From contig NZ_JACIFY010000005.1 of assembly GCF_014197615.1 (NCBI RefSeq), forward strand, positions 62,001 to 126,000: a stretch of DNA of 64,000 bases, in the 5' to 3' direction. The notes beneath the pieces are model-generated. The model saw only the letters and a list, made by a program, of their open reading frames with translations. It had not been told where the DNA came from and ran no database searches. Both the position numbers and the translations under genes were made by a program. This document shows, in pieces, positions 8,755 to 17,206 of this stretch (within the stretch, counting starts at the first letter, position 1; every line of letters begins with the position of its first letter). This stretch comes from Rhizobium esperanzae (GTDB taxonomy: Bacteria; Pseudomonadota; Alphaproteobacteria; Rhizobiales; Rhizobiaceae).

Positions 8755-9623
8755 TGCATGTGATGATCTTTGGCTGCGGTTATTCCGGCACGGCGATCGC
8801 CAGAGCCTTCGCCGGCGACGGCGTGCGCATTTCCGGCACCACGCGCTCGGCGGAGAAGATGGACGCGCTCGGTCAAGCCGGCATCAAGGCCTATCTCTTC
8901 GACGGAGAGACCTTGGACGAAGGGCTCATCCAGGCTTTGGCCGATGTCACCCATCTCGTGCAGTCGATCGCGCCGGGGAAGGCCGATCCGCTGCTGCGGC
9001 TGCTCGGCGAAGACAGCGCAAGCCTGTTGCCCCGCCTCGAATGGATCGGTTACCTCTCCACCGTCGGCGTCTATGGCGATCACAAGGGCGCCTGGATCGA
9101 CGAGGAAACGCCCTGCGTGCCCGTGTCCGGACGCTCGAAGGAGCGGCTCGAGGCGGAAGCGGGCTGGCTGGCCATGGGCAGGCAGCGCGGCGTGCCGGCG
9201 GCGGTGCTCCGCCTTTCCGGGATTTACGGGCCGGGCCGCAATGCCTTCTGCAATCTGGAAAAGGGCACGGCGCGGCGCCTGATCAAGAAAGACCAGGTGT
9301 TCAACCGCATCCGGGTCGAGGATATCGGCGCGGCGACCCGCTTTCTGTCCGACCACAGCCTCGGCGGCCTCTATAACATCACCGACAACCGGCCCGGGCC
9401 GCCGCAGGATGTGATCGTCGAGGCAGCACGGCTGATGGGTGTCGAACCGCCGCCGGAACAGGCCTTCGAAACAGCCGAGCTGACGCCGATGGCGCGCTCC
9501 TTCTACGGCGAGAACAAACGGGTTTCGAATGCGAAACTCAGGGCCGCCGGCTTCGAATTATCCTTCCCCGACTACCCGATGTCACTTGCGCAATTGTGGC
9601 AGGACGGACGCTGGCGCGGTTAG
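8754..9623 (+). CDS. NAD-dependent epimerase/dehydratase-like SDR protein (YeeZ-like)
   Basis: The 289-residue atypical SDR protein has the nucleotide-binding motif FGCGYSGTAIARAF at the N-terminus, YLSTVGVYG with the catalytic-region Ser/Thr and Tyr near residue 102, RLSGIYGPGRN, and a substrate-domain C-terminus. It resembles bacterial YeeZ-type proteins, whose substrate is not settled. The ATG at 8754 overlaps the queG stop codon by one base (TGATG); a start 24 bp upstream is possible but would overlap queG more. The pairing with queG is probably translational, not evidence of a shared pathway. Confidence 0.87.
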   Translation: MHVMIFGCGYSGTAIARAFAGDGVRISGTTRSAEKMDALGQAGIKAYLFDGETLDEGLIQALADVTHLVQSIAPGKADPLLRLLGEDSASLLPRLEWIGYLSTVGVYGDHKGAWIDEETPCVPVSGRSKERLEAEAGWLAMGRQRGVPAAVLRLSGIYGPGRNAFCNLEKGTARRLIKKDQVFNRIRVEDIGAATRFLSDHSLGGLYNITDNRPGPPQDVIVEAARLMGVEPPPEQAFETAELTPMARSFYGENKRVSNAKLRAAGFELSFPDYPMSLAQLWQDGRWRG

Positions 9624-9663
9624 ACCAGCCCCGCCTGAGGCGACCGGGTTATCACCCGAAATG

Positions 9664-9934
9664 AGTAGGAAATTCCTACTTTCTGCATTTGGCAGAACAA
9701 TTCTCGCCGCATGTCATGGTTAACGGCCTTTGAATTTGCGCAAATGTGGCAGCAAATATGGCGAAGCCCGAAAAAATATTTCGTGATTTTTGTGAAGGGT
9801 GGGAAGTTTAAAACTTCTTCGGAAAAATCATTTGAATTTTAGCTGATTTCATTGCGTTTTTTCCACGTTCTGCCGCACGCGGCAAATTCTCATATTTTAT
9901 CAATGGCCTCACAAATATTACAGACTGTAATATT
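9664..9934. promoter_or_regulatory. AT-rich spacer with three perfect palindromes upstream of the RlpA-like gene
   Basis: The 408-bp gap 9624-10031 holds no credible gene and is much richer in A/T than its surroundings. It contains three perfect interrupted palindromes, each with a single central A: 9664-9680 (AGTAGGAA-A-TTCCTACT), 9803-9817 (GAAGTTT-A-AAACTTC) and 9914-9934 (AATATTACAG-A-CTGTAATATT). The first could also act as a weak 3' hairpin for the epimerase gene. The last lies about 98 bp before the UUG start of the next gene and looks like an operator. No binding protein can be named. Confidence 0.55.
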
Positions 9935-10031
9935 CCGTGATCGCGCGCGGCACTTTTTCGCCATTTTTCGACGGATTTAAGCCCCGCCGCCTGCAAGGGC
10001 GTTGAGTTCAATAGTTGAGGGATACTCTGTT

Positions 10032-10394
10032 TTGAAGAAAATAAGCCGTTCTATTATCGCTGCCGCAACTATTGCAGCCTGCTCTTCCTTGCTTCCGGCG
10101 GAGAGTTTTGCTGGAAATGGCTGTGGCGGCGCTTCATGGTACGCACTTCACTCCAAAACTGCTTCCGGGGAACGTATGAACCCTGCCGTCTTGACTGCCG
10201 CACATCGTTCGCTTGCCTTCGGCACCAAGGTGAAGGTCACCAACCGCAACAATGGCCGCACCGTCGTCGTTCGCATCAACGATCGCGGTCCGTTCATCCG
10301 CGGCCGGGTGCTCGATCTGTCGCGCGCCGCCGCGCAGAATATCGGCATGGTGAGCTCCGGCACGGCGAAGGTCTGCTACCAGGTGATCAGCTAA
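10032..10394 (+). CDS. RlpA-like secreted double-psi beta-barrel protein (UUG start)
   Basis: The short RlpA-family protein (about 120 residues) has a signal peptide ([27 protein letters not shown]). It then has the DPBB core: [31 protein letters not shown] and [22 protein letters not shown], the hallmark of RlpA/expansin-like domains that bind or cleave denuded peptidoglycan. It is probably periplasmic. No ATG or GTG is usable. TTG 10032 has TTGAGGGA about 10 nt upstream and begins exactly at the signal peptide; TTG 10002 is the alternative. The C-terminal SPOR domain of long RlpA proteins is absent, which is common in rhizobial short forms. Confidence 0.87.
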   Translation: MKKISRSIIAAATIAACSSLLPAESFAGNGCGGASWYALHSKTASGERMNPAVLTAAHRSLAFGTKVKVTNRNNGRTVVVRINDRGPFIRGRVLDLSRAAAQNIGMVSSGTAKVCYQVIS

Positions 10395-10409
10395 GACCAA
10401 CAACCGGCT

Positions 10410-10425
10410 GCGCCGTCAGCGGCGC
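10410..10425 (+). terminator. Weak hairpin after the RlpA-like gene
   Basis: A 6-bp GC stem (GCGCCG / CGGCGC) with a 4-nt loop, followed by TTGCTCTTG, starts 15 bp after the stop codon. There is no true U-tract, so it is only a possible terminator. Confidence 0.35.
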
Positions 10426-10538
10426 TTGCTCTTGCCGCCAATCGCGGTTACCACGCGGTTGAGACTTGTGAACAATCCATCCCGCGACTGTCGCGGCTGA
10501 CGGGATCCTTCGCAGGCATGGCAACAGGAGACTTGTGA

Positions 10539-11828
10539 ATGCGTCTGGGCGGCCGCCTCGAAGGGGCGATTTCTGTGCTCGCGGACATCGATGCCCGCAA
10601 GCGGCCTGTCGCCGACGCGCTGAAGGACTGGGGCCTTGCGCATCGTTTCGCCGGCTCCGGCGATCGTGCCGCCATCGGCAACATCGTCTACGATGCCCTG
10701 CGCATGCGGCTTTCCCATGCCTGGCTGATGGATGACGACAGCGCCACAGCAATTGCCCATGCCGTCATGTTCCGCCAATGGGGTTTTACGCCGGACCGTC
10801 TTGCCGCCGAACTGGCGGACGACAAGTTTGCGCCGGCGCCGCTGTCGGCCGAGGCCGTCTCGGCCTTCGAAAGCCGCTCGCTCGACGATGCACCGCCGCA
10901 TATCCGCGGCGATATTCCCGAATGGGTTCAATCCTCCTTCGAACAGGCTTTCGGCGCCGGCTGGCTTGCCGAGGCACAGGCGCTCGCCGCCCGCCCGACA
11001 CTCGATCTGCGCGCCAATATCCTGAAATCCTCCCGCGACAAGGCGGTCAAGGCACTCGAAAGATCAGGCGCGCAGGCCGCGAGGATCGCCCGCTACGGCA
11101 TCCGGATTGCCGCCGGGGAAGGCGCCTCGCGTCTTCCCAACGTGACAGCCGAGCTTTCGTTCCAGAAAGGCTGGTTCGAGGTTCAGGACGAGGGTTCGCA
11201 GATCGTCGCCGATCTGGTGCTCGCCAGGGACGGCGAACAGATTCTCGACTATTGCGCCGGTGGCGGCGGCAAGACGCTCGCCATGGCGGCGGCCATGCAG
11301 AACAAGGGACAGGTTCACGCTTATGACGCCGACCGCAAGCGGCTGGCGCCGATCATCGAGCGGCTGAAGCGGGCGGGCACGCGCAATGTCCAGGTGCATG
11401 ACGACGCCAAGGCGCTCTCCGGCCTTGCCGGGCGCTGCGACAAGGTGCTGGTCGACGCGCCCTGCACCGGCACCGGCACATGGCGCCGCCGCCCCGACAC
11501 CAAATGGCGGCTGACGGCAAAGAACCTCGACGAACGCACCGCCCAGCAGCAGGACGCGCTCGCCCAGGCGAGCGGCTTCGTCAAACCGGGCGGCGAACTG
11601 ATCTACGTCACCTGCTCGGTCCTGCCTCAGGAAAACGAGGAGCAGGTGCGCCGCTTCACCGCCGGCAATCCCGATTTCCAGATCGTCAGCGCCCTGCCCG
11701 CCTGGGACGGCCTCTTCGGCAAAGACGCTCCGCGTCCGCACTCTTCCGATGGCCTGACGGTGACGCTGACGCCGGCTTCCACCGATACGGACGGCTTCTT
11801 CTTCTGCCGCCTGCAGCGCAAGGGCTGA
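10539..11828 (+). CDS. RsmB-type 16S rRNA / RNA (cytosine-5) methyltransferase
   Basis: The 429-residue RsmB/NOP-family protein has an N-terminal NusB-like helical region (about 1-130), SAM-binding ILDYCAGGGGKTLAMA near residue 240, motif IV DAPCTGTGTWRRRPD near 307 and motif VI TCSVLPQENEEQV near 356. Both catalytic cysteines (PC and TC) are present. It is expected to methylate C967 of 16S rRNA or an equivalent position. AGGAGA lies about 7-9 nt before the ATG. The spacer 10395-10538 has a short direct repeat (GAGACTTGTGAA twice, about 70 bp apart), the second copy overlapping the ribosome-binding site. Confidence 0.92.
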   Translation: MRLGGRLEGAISVLADIDARKRPVADALKDWGLAHRFAGSGDRAAIGNIVYDALRMRLSHAWLMDDDSATAIAHAVMFRQWGFTPDRLAAELADDKFAPAPLSAEAVSAFESRSLDDAPPHIRGDIPEWVQSSFEQAFGAGWLAEAQALAARPTLDLRANILKSSRDKAVKALERSGAQAARIARYGIRIAAGEGASRLPNVTAELSFQKGWFEVQDEGSQIVADLVLARDGEQILDYCAGGGGKTLAMAAAMQNKGQVHAYDADRKRLAPIIERLKRAGTRNVQVHDDAKALSGLAGRCDKVLVDAPCTGTGTWRRRPDTKWRLTAKNLDERTAQQQDALAQASGFVKPGGELIYVTCSVLPQENEEQVRRFTAGNPDFQIVSALPAWDGLFGKDAPRPHSSDGLTVTLTPASTDTDGFFFCRLQRKG

Positions 11829-12055
11829 CGCGGCCTGGCAAAGCCAACAATAAATTGGAGATACCCGCGGCGCAATGACGCTGCGCGGCAACGGTTGCTG
11901 CCGGTTTTTCAAGCAGATGCCGTTCAAAGGAAACCGGTTTGCCGGCGCCAATCCATCCTTAAAACCATTCCAAACTAGAGCGTTTGACACCAGTTTACTT
12001 TTGCGCGAAGAGACGGAGCCCGATTAGACGGAAAATCCCGTCACAGGAGAGGATT

Positions 12056-13333
12056 ATGAAGCTCAACCGCAAATTCCGCGCAGCCGTGCTGGCGATTGCC
12101 CCCGCCGCCCTGCTCGCCTTACCCGCCCATGCCGAGACCGATGCTAGCGCCGTGGTGAAACACTATACCGACGTGGCGCATGCGAAATACGAAGACTCGC
12201 TGACGACGGCCAAGGCACTCGACGCCGCCATCGACGCCTTTCTGAAGGCGCCGACCGATGCGACGCTGAAAGCCGCCCGCGACGCCTGGATCAAGGCGCG
12301 CGTTCCCTACCAGCAGACGGAAGTCTATCGCTTCGGCAATCCGATCGTCGACGACTGGGAAGGCAAGGTCAACGCATGGCCGCTCGATGAAGGCCTGATC
12401 GATTACGTCGATGCCTCCTACGGCACCGAGAGCGACGAAAATTCGCTCTATGTGGCCAATGTCATCGCCAATAAGACGATCAAGATCGACGGCAAGGATG
12501 TCGACGCCTCGAAGCTGACGCCGGAATTCCTCTCCGGGACGCTCGCCGAGGCCGGCGGCATCGAAGCCAATGTCGCGACCGGCTATCACGCCATCGAATT
12601 CCTGCTCTGGGGCCAGGATCTGAACGGCACCGGACCCGGCGCCGGCGACCGCCCGGCAACGGATTACGATCTCAAGAACTGCACGCACGGCAATTGCGAC
12701 CGCCGCGCCGAATATCTGAAATCCGCCTCCACCCTGCTCGTCTCCAACCTGCAGGAAATGACCGACAACTGGACGCCGGACGGCGCTGCGACGAAGAACG
12801 TCGAAGCCGATCCGAAGGCCGGCCTTGTCGCGATCCTGACGGGCATGGGTTCGCTTTCCTACGGCGAACTCGCCGGCGAGCGCATGAAGCTCGGCCTGCT
12901 GCTGCACGATCCGGAAGAAGAGCATGATTGCTTCTCCGACAATACCTACAACTCGCATCTCAACGACGCGATCGGCATCGCCGCCGCCTATACCGGCAAC
13001 TATACCCGCGTCGACGGCACCAAGCTCAGCGGCCCGTCGCTGCACGATCTCGTTGCCGCCAAGGACAAGGCGCTCGATGCCGAGATGGAAGGCAAACTCA
13101 ACAAGACGCTCGATGCCATGAACGCCATGGCCAAGCGCGGCGAGACCGTCGAGAAGTACGATCAGATGATCGCCGAGGGCAACAAGGAAGGCAACGCCGT
13201 CGTCCAGGCTGCCATCGACGGGCTGATCGACCAGACGAAGTCGGTACAGCGCGTTATTGCCGCACTCGATCTCGGCACGGTTCAGCTTGAAGGTTCCGAC
13301 AGCTTGGATAATCCTAACGCCGTCTTCAAATAA
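12056..13333 (+). CDS. Imelysin family periplasmic protein (IrpA-like, first gene of iron operon)
   Basis: The 425-residue protein has a signal peptide (MKLNRKFRAAVLAIAPAALLALPAHA) and an imelysin (peptidase M75-like) domain. The family GxHxxE motif is intact as GYHAIEFLLWGQD at residue about 176. Imelysins (IrpA, IcmP, EfeO-like) are periplasmic or membrane-anchored iron-regulated proteins thought to bind iron; proteolysis is doubtful. A strong Shine-Dalgarno (AGGAGAGG) precedes the ATG. It is followed after a 44-bp gap with a hairpin by the di-heme oxidoreductase. I found no convincing RirA (IRO) or Irr (ICE) site in the 227-bp upstream spacer, only AAACCGGTTT at 11931-11940. Confidence 0.93.
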   Translation: MKLNRKFRAAVLAIAPAALLALPAHAETDASAVVKHYTDVAHAKYEDSLTTAKALDAAIDAFLKAPTDATLKAARDAWIKARVPYQQTEVYRFGNPIVDDWEGKVNAWPLDEGLIDYVDASYGTESDENSLYVANVIANKTIKIDGKDVDASKLTPEFLSGTLAEAGGIEANVATGYHAIEFLLWGQDLNGTGPGAGDRPATDYDLKNCTHGNCDRRAEYLKSASTLLVSNLQEMTDNWTPDGAATKNVEADPKAGLVAILTGMGSLSYGELAGERMKLGLLLHDPEEEHDCFSDNTYNSHLNDAIGIAAAYTGNYTRVDGTKLSGPSLHDLVAAKDKALDAEMEGKLNKTLDAMNAMAKRGETVEKYDQMIAEGNKEGNAVVQAAIDGLIDQTKSVQRVIAALDLGTVQLEGSDSLDNPNAVFK

Positions 13334-13343
13334 GCAAAAAGGC

Positions 13344-13367
13344 GGGCCGCTTCCATGGGAGCGGCCC
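13344..13367 (+). other. Intercistronic hairpin in the iron operon
   Basis: GGGCCGCTTCC pairs with GGGAGCGGCCC (one wobble) in the gap between the first and second genes of the operon. No U-tract follows, so it looks more like an mRNA-processing or stabilising hairpin, or a weak attenuator, than a terminator. Confidence 0.6.
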
Positions 13368-13377
13368 GGACTCTGAA

Positions 13378-14916
13378 ATGTCGCATGCTCCGGCCCGCCG
13401 ATTGATCGCCAGCGCAACGCTCTGCGCCATGTTTGCCGGTATTTCCGCAGCCATCGCCGCCGGTTTCGATCTGCCGACAAAACGCGCCGACCTTTCCGAC
13501 GCGGATCTGAAACGCGTCGCCGATGTGACGCGGCCGACCGAAGACTTTGCCAAGGCCGAACAATATGAAGCGATGCAGGCGGGGGCTACGACCTCGATCG
13601 ACCCGGTCACCGAGGACAGCTTCTCGCATATTTCGGCCAACATCCCCTTCGAGGAAGAGCAGAATTTCAAGCTCGGCAACGCGCTCTTCCGCAAGCTCTG
13701 GGTATCCGCTCCCTCCTCGACGCAGGCCTCCGATGGCCTCGGGCCGCTGTTCAACGCCCGCTCCTGCATGAGCTGTCACGTCAATGATGGCCGCGGCAAA
13801 CCGCCGGAGGGCGGCCCAAGCGCCGTCTCGATGTTCCTGCGGCTTTCCCGCGCAGCCAAAACACCCGGGGAAGAAAAGGCGATCGCGGGCGCGGATATCC
13901 TCAATTTCCCCGATCCGGTCTATGGTCACCAGCTGCAGGATCTAGCCGTTCCCGGTCTTGCCGCCGAAGGCCGGATGGCGATCCGCTATGATGAGGAGAC
14001 GGTGACACTTGGCGACGGCGAGACCGTGCCGCTGCGCCGTCCGCATTATGCAGTGACCGACCTTGCCTACGGACCGCTCGATCCGGCGACGACGATTTCG
14101 GCGCGGGTTGCCCCCGCGATGATCGGCCTCGGGCTGATCGAGGCGATATCCGAGGCCGATATCCTTGCCCACGCCGATCCCGACGATGCCGATGGCGACG
14201 GCATATCAGGCAAGGCGGCGATCGTGCGCGACCACCGCAGCGGAAAGATCGCCCTCGGCCGGTTCGGCTGGAAGGCGCAGAACGCCACGGTGCGCGACCA
14301 GAATGCCGATGCCTTCGCCAATGATATCGGTATTTCCACGCCCGACCACCCGGATGCATATGGCGATTGCACCGAGGCGGAAAAGAAATGCCTCGATATG
14401 CCGACCGGCGTGCAGAAGCGCCTCGGCGACGAGGAAGCGCCGGGGCCTGTTCTCGACCTCGTGACCTTCTATTCCGAAAATCTTGCCGTTCCCGCGCGCC
14501 GCAAGGCGAGCTTCCCCGAGACGCTGCGCGGCAAGCGGATCTTCTACGAAACCGGCTGCATTTCCTGCCATGTGCCGAAATTCGTCACCCGCCGGGATAC
14601 ATCAGACAAGGCGCAATCCTTCCAGCTGATATGGCCCTATTCCGATTTTCTTCTGCACGATATGGGCGACGGGCTTGCCGACGGACAACAGGTCGGCCTT
14701 GCAAGCGGACGTGAATGGCGCACGCCACCGCTATGGGGTATAGGACTGACCCGGACGGTCAGCGGACACAGCTTTTTCCTGCATGACGGCCGTGCGCGGG
14801 ATCTCACCGAGGCGATCCTGTGGCATGGCGGCGAAGCTGAAAAAGCCCGCAATGCTTTCTCCTCCCTGTCGAGAGATGACCGGGCGGCCCTGATTACATT
14901 CCTGGAGTCACTTTGA
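13378..14916 (+). CDS. Di-heme oxidoreductase / predicted thiol oxidoreductase, c-type cytochrome
   Basis: The 512-residue protein has an N-terminal signal sequence (about residues 8-28) and two c-type heme motifs, SCMSCH near residue 129 and GCISCH near 393. It matches the di-heme oxidoreductase (putative peroxidase, 'thiol oxidoreductase') family that accompanies imelysins. It would act in the periplasm, moving electrons or changing the oxidation state of iron; this role is inferred. The Shine-Dalgarno is weak. The stop codon overlaps the next start (TGATG at 14914-14918), so translation is coupled to the second imelysin. Confidence 0.92.
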   Translation: MSHAPARRLIASATLCAMFAGISAAIAAGFDLPTKRADLSDADLKRVADVTRPTEDFAKAEQYEAMQAGATTSIDPVTEDSFSHISANIPFEEEQNFKLGNALFRKLWVSAPSSTQASDGLGPLFNARSCMSCHVNDGRGKPPEGGPSAVSMFLRLSRAAKTPGEEKAIAGADILNFPDPVYGHQLQDLAVPGLAAEGRMAIRYDEETVTLGDGETVPLRRPHYAVTDLAYGPLDPATTISARVAPAMIGLGLIEAISEADILAHADPDDADGDGISGKAAIVRDHRSGKIALGRFGWKAQNATVRDQNADAFANDIGISTPDHPDAYGDCTEAEKKCLDMPTGVQKRLGDEEAPGPVLDLVTFYSENLAVPARRKASFPETLRGKRIFYETGCISCHVPKFVTRRDTSDKAQSFQLIWPYSDFLLHDMGDGLADGQQVGLASGREWRTPPLWGIGLTRTVSGHSFFLHDGRARDLTEAILWHGGEAEKARNAFSSLSRDDRAALITFLESL

Positions 14917-16016
14917 TGCGCCTTTGGCACCCCCTGCTCTGCCTCACTCTGATCGGCCTCGCCACACCGGCCGCCGCCCAGACCGCCGCTCCTCCGGCAG
15001 GGCTGAACGAGGATGCCGTTCCCGCCGTCATGCAGCGCGCCGTCGACGAGGTCATCCGGCCCGGCTATCGCAACATGCAGCAATCGTCCGCCCGGCTGAC
15101 GACGGCAATGAAGGACCTTTGCGCCGACGGCACGCAGCAGTCGCTCGACAAGGCGAAATCGGCCTTCGACGATACGATCCGCTACTGGTCGATCATCGAG
15201 ATCGTGCAGACCGGACCGGTCATCCAGGACAATCTCTTCGAGCACATCCTGTTTTATCCCGACCGCAAGGGTGTCGGCTTGAAGCAGGTGCAGGCGCTGA
15301 TCGCCAAGGCCGATCCGAAGGATGCGACGGTCGATGCGATTGCCGGCAAGAGCGTGGCTTTGCAGGGCCTGACGGCACTGGAATACGTGCTTTACGGCAA
15401 TGGTTCCGACGATCTCGTCAAGCAGAAGGGCGGCTTCCGCTGCCTCTACGGCCAGGCGGTCGCCGGCAATATCCAGCGGGAGGCCGGCGAGATCGTCGCC
15501 GCCTGGGAAAAACCCGACGGCGTGCAGGCAAGCTGGAAACATCCCGGCCCGCAGAGCAACGATTTCATGGACAACAAGGAAGCCGTGACGGCACTGCTCG
15601 GCATTCTCGTCCACGGTGCGGAAAATCTCCGCGACCAGCGGCTCGAACAATTCTACAAGGGCAAGGACACCGCGCCGCGTCCGCGCATGGCAATCTACTG
15701 GCGCTCTAAGAACACCTGGAAATCGATGGCCGCGAATATCGACGGCCTGCGCACGCTCTGGCAGAAGGCCGGTATGGCCGAGCTTCTGCCGCCGGACAAA
15801 CAGGCCGTCGCCGCCTCGATCGACGAGGACTTCAAATCGCTGCTCGACAGCGTGCCGAAGCTCAACCCTGACATCGACGCCGCCGTGAGCGATGCGGAGA
15901 AGGCCAAACTCGATACGCTGCTGGCCGAGAGCCGCGACCTGATCACCAGGATCAGCGACGAATATGGCTCCGCGATCGGCCTTTCGGCCGGCTTTTCCTT
16001 TTCGGATGGAGACTGA
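14916..16016 (+). CDS. Second imelysin family periplasmic protein
   Basis: The 366-residue protein has a cleavable signal sequence (MRLWHPLLCLTLIGLATPAAAQ) and an imelysin-like helical domain. Where the classical family has GxHxxE this protein has GLTALEYVLYGNG, so the His is replaced while the Glu is kept. This is the usual state of the shorter second imelysin in such clusters. It probably binds metal or partners with the first imelysin. It overlaps the preceding gene by one base and ends 4 bp before the DUF1513 gene, so the four genes clearly form an operon. Confidence 0.9.
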   Translation: MRLWHPLLCLTLIGLATPAAAQTAAPPAGLNEDAVPAVMQRAVDEVIRPGYRNMQQSSARLTTAMKDLCADGTQQSLDKAKSAFDDTIRYWSIIEIVQTGPVIQDNLFEHILFYPDRKGVGLKQVQALIAKADPKDATVDAIAGKSVALQGLTALEYVLYGNGSDDLVKQKGGFRCLYGQAVAGNIQREAGEIVAAWEKPDGVQASWKHPGPQSNDFMDNKEAVTALLGILVHGAENLRDQRLEQFYKGKDTAPRPRMAIYWRSKNTWKSMAANIDGLRTLWQKAGMAELLPPDKQAVAASIDEDFKSLLDSVPKLNPDIDAAVSDAEKAKLDTLLAESRDLITRISDEYGSAIGLSAGFSFSDGD

Positions 16017-16020
16017 AGCG

Positions 16021-17103
16021 ATGATGCGAAGTGCCGCAATCGACCGACGCAGTTTCGTCAAGGCGGCCGGGATCGGCTTTCTTGCGGCCTTGACGCCAAA
16101 GTCGCTTCTGGCCCTGGAGCGGGCCGATGCGGTCTATGCTTCCGGCATTCGTGCCGCCGACGGCTCCTATGCGGTTGCCACCGTGACGGAGCGCGGCGAG
16201 GTCGTCGATCAGGTGGTGCTTCCGGCCCGGGCGCACGGCATGGCCTTCAGCGCCGTCACCGGCAAGACCGTCGCCTTCGCCCGCCGGCCCGGCACCTATG
16301 CGATGATTTTCGATGCCCGCAACAAGCGCGAACCGATCGTCATCAGCTCTGCGGAGGGCCGGCATTTCTACGGCCATGGCGCCTTTTCCCCTGATGGCCG
16401 TGTGCTCTACGCCAGCGAAAACGACTTCGACGGCAATCGCGGCATGATCGGCCTCTACGACGCCACCGACCGCTTCAGCCGCATCGGCGAATTCGAAACC
16501 TACGGCATCGGTCCGCACGACATGACGGTTTCGGACGACGGACGCCTTCTGATCGCCGCCAATGGCGGCATCGAGACACATCCGGATTTCGGCCGCACCA
16601 AGCTCAATCTCGGGGCGATGCAGCCGTCGCTTGTTCTAATCGATGCGGCGACCGGGGCGCTGATCGAAAAACATGTGCTGCCGGCGCAATGGGCCCAGCT
16701 CTCCACCCGCCATGTCGATCTCGACGATAAGGGCCGTATCTGGTTTGCCTGCCAGTACGAAGGCCATCGTAAGGACCTGCCGCCACTTGTCGGCCATTTC
16801 GCCAGGGGAGAGGACCTGTCCTTCATCGACCTGCCGGAAGAGACGACGCGCAGGCTTGCCAATTACGTCGGAGCAATCGCCGTCAACCGCAGCGAAGGCC
16901 TCGTCGGCGTGACGTCGCCGAAAGGCGGTGCCTCGGTGACCATCGATGCGAGGTCGGGCAAGGTGCTGACCGAGACGACCATTCCGGATGCCGCGGGCAT
17001 CGCGCCGGCAAGAAGCGGCTTTGCCGTTTCCTCCTATGACGGCGATTTCCTGTCGACCCGCAGCGATGTCGCCTGGGACCAGCACATCGTGCGGATTTCT
17101 TAA
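16021..17103 (+). CDS. DUF1513 domain protein with twin-arginine-like signal
   Basis: The 360-residue protein begins MMRSAAIDRRSFVKAAGIGF, a Tat-type RRSFVK signal, and continues with beta-propeller-like repeats (GHGAFSPDGRVLYASEND, GPHDMTVSDDGRLLIAANGG, STRHVDLDDKGRIWFACQYEG). DUF1513 proteins regularly follow the imelysin / di-heme / imelysin trio, but their function is unknown. Tat export suggests folding or cofactor loading before transport. The TAA stop codon is the first triplet of a RIME-like element (TAAAGCG), so the element forms the 3' end of the gene and of the operon. Confidence 0.9.
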   Translation: MMRSAAIDRRSFVKAAGIGFLAALTPKSLLALERADAVYASGIRAADGSYAVATVTERGEVVDQVVLPARAHGMAFSAVTGKTVAFARRPGTYAMIFDARNKREPIVISSAEGRHFYGHGAFSPDGRVLYASENDFDGNRGMIGLYDATDRFSRIGEFETYGIGPHDMTVSDDGRLLIAANGGIETHPDFGRTKLNLGAMQPSLVLIDAATGALIEKHVLPAQWAQLSTRHVDLDDKGRIWFACQYEGHRKDLPPLVGHFARGEDLSFIDLPEETTRRLANYVGAIAVNRSEGLVGVTSPKGGASVTIDARSGKVLTETTIPDAAGIAPARSGFAVSSYDGDFLSTRSDVAWDQHIVRIS

Positions 17104-17206
17104 AGCGTGTCGCGATCTTTCAGATTCGCTTTGCCACGCTTTAGGTCTTAGTTTGCCGCATGTCTTCAGCACAAAACCGCTGCGCACTTTTGCGCGACAT
17201 GCTTTA
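17101..17206 (-). repeat. RIME-like element, copy 2
   Basis: This is an inverted-orientation copy of the 102-bp element (17103-17204) flanked by TA on both sides. TAAAGCG at its left end supplies the TAA of the DUF1513 gene, and CATGCTTTA at its right end supplies the TAA of the convergent DUF2252 gene. It is the whole spacer between the two genes and, being palindromic, could serve both as a 3'-end hairpin. Confidence 0.88.

Noticed and set aside
10002..10031. Longer N-terminus for the RlpA-like protein (TTG at 10002)
   Set aside because: It would add ten residues before a well-formed signal peptide; the TTG at 10032 has a better-placed Shine-Dalgarno.
11829..12055. RirA (IRO, TGA-N9-TCA) or Irr (ICE) box ahead of the imelysin operon
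   Set aside because: The closest match is TGA-N9-ACT near 11989; no palindrome of the right form exists, so I do not call a site.
12119..13480. 453-codon minus-strand frame opposite the imelysin
   Set aside because: Antisense to an imelysin with signal peptide and GxHxxE motif; no family features.
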